Positions 29,152 through 29,197 of a stretch of DNA of 29,197 nt are shown one piece after another (the stretch's first letter is position 1; each line of letters begins with the position of its first letter). The notes below the pieces were generated by a model. It ran no database searches, was not told the DNA's origin, and saw only the letters and a program-made list of their open reading frames with translations. Source of the DNA: a virus; the IMG/VR virus record IMGVR_UViG_3300044574_000024, positions 1 through 29,197 of that record. One strand, given 5' to 3'. The translations under genes were made by a program, and so were the position numbers.

Positions 29152-29197
29152 TTACTGGGCCCAGATTACAGCAAATCCAGCGCCGCCGCGACCGCCG
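29152..29197 (-). CDS. C-terminus of a glycine-rich protein (truncated by window edge)
   Basis: Only 14 residues are visible: GGRGGAGFAVIWAQ then TAA. A glycine-rich segment ending in a short hydrophobic strand is common at the C-terminus of phage tail fibre, whisker or glycine-rich virion proteins. It lies just upstream of gp13, a place where T4 has fibritin (wac). Too little is visible to choose. Confidence 0.5.
   Translation of the reverse strand, partial: GGRGGAGFAVIWAQ

Noticed and set aside
1-29197. CRISPR array, insertion sequence or integration site
   Set aside because: No spaced repeat series, transposase or integrase seen; mobile genes present are homing endonucleases only.

Overview
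This window is a 29.2 kb piece of a large T4-type (T4 superfamily) contractile-tailed phage genome. The evidence is gene content and order. On the minus strand, read from the right end, it carries neck gp13 and gp14, gp15, terminase gp16 and gp17, sheath gp18, tube gp19, portal gp20, head-assembly genes (gp67-like, gp68-like, gp21 protease, gp22 scaffold) and major capsid gp23. Recombination and late-transcription genes follow: UvsY, UvsW, an Sm-like protein, gp55, gp47 and gp46. This order, with an Sm-like gene between uvsW and 55 and a basic gp68-like protein, recalls T4-like phages of marine and alphaproteobacterial hosts more than T4 itself. The host cannot be read from the sequence.

Layout. 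(1) 1-467: 3' end of a plus-strand SAM-methyltransferase-like gene, the only convincing plus-strand protein gene. (2) 475-3567: accessory metabolic and modification genes on the minus strand: a PLP-dependent fold-type II enzyme, a 59-residue protein, an Asp/Asn-hydroxylase-like 2OG-Fe(II) oxygenase with an unknown N-terminal half, a 95-residue protein and peptide deformylase. Several are joined by TAATG stop/start overlaps. (3) 3580-10388: recombination and late-transcription block (46, 47, small ORF, 55, Sm-like, uvsW, uvsY). It starts from a sigma70-like promoter at 10423-10451 and contains an opposite-strand consensus promoter and structured segment at 7374-7515. (4) 10464-12648: a tail-tube-fold structural protein, a His/Lys-rich protein with a capsid-targeting-like N-terminus, and a GIY-YIG homing endonuclease with its own promoter. 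(5) 12710-29095: late head, neck and tail genes, with a strong terminator behind gp23 and a NUMOD3-type endonuclease remnant wedged between genes 14 and 15. (6) 29152-29197: C-terminus of a glycine-rich protein.

Late genes are repeatedly preceded by the octamer (C/A)TAAATA(G/C/A), 20-47 nt before the start codon. It resembles the T4 late promoter TATAAATA, recognised by the gp55 encoded here. The replication and recombination genes lack it and use sigma70-like elements. No gene-free stretch exceeds 300 bases; the longest are 7362-7497, 11900-12039 and 12649-12774, each described below.

Most notable points: a dnaX-like A-AAA-AAG slip site joining the gp67-like and gp68-like ORFs through a linker that carries a prohead-protease-type site; gp15, whose conserved N-terminus begins at an ATT codon behind a Shine-Dalgarno; the frameshifted endonuclease just upstream of it; a consensus promoter and structured-RNA candidate antisense to the end of the Sm-like gene; and three non-core proteins with prohead-protease-like sites near their N-termini.
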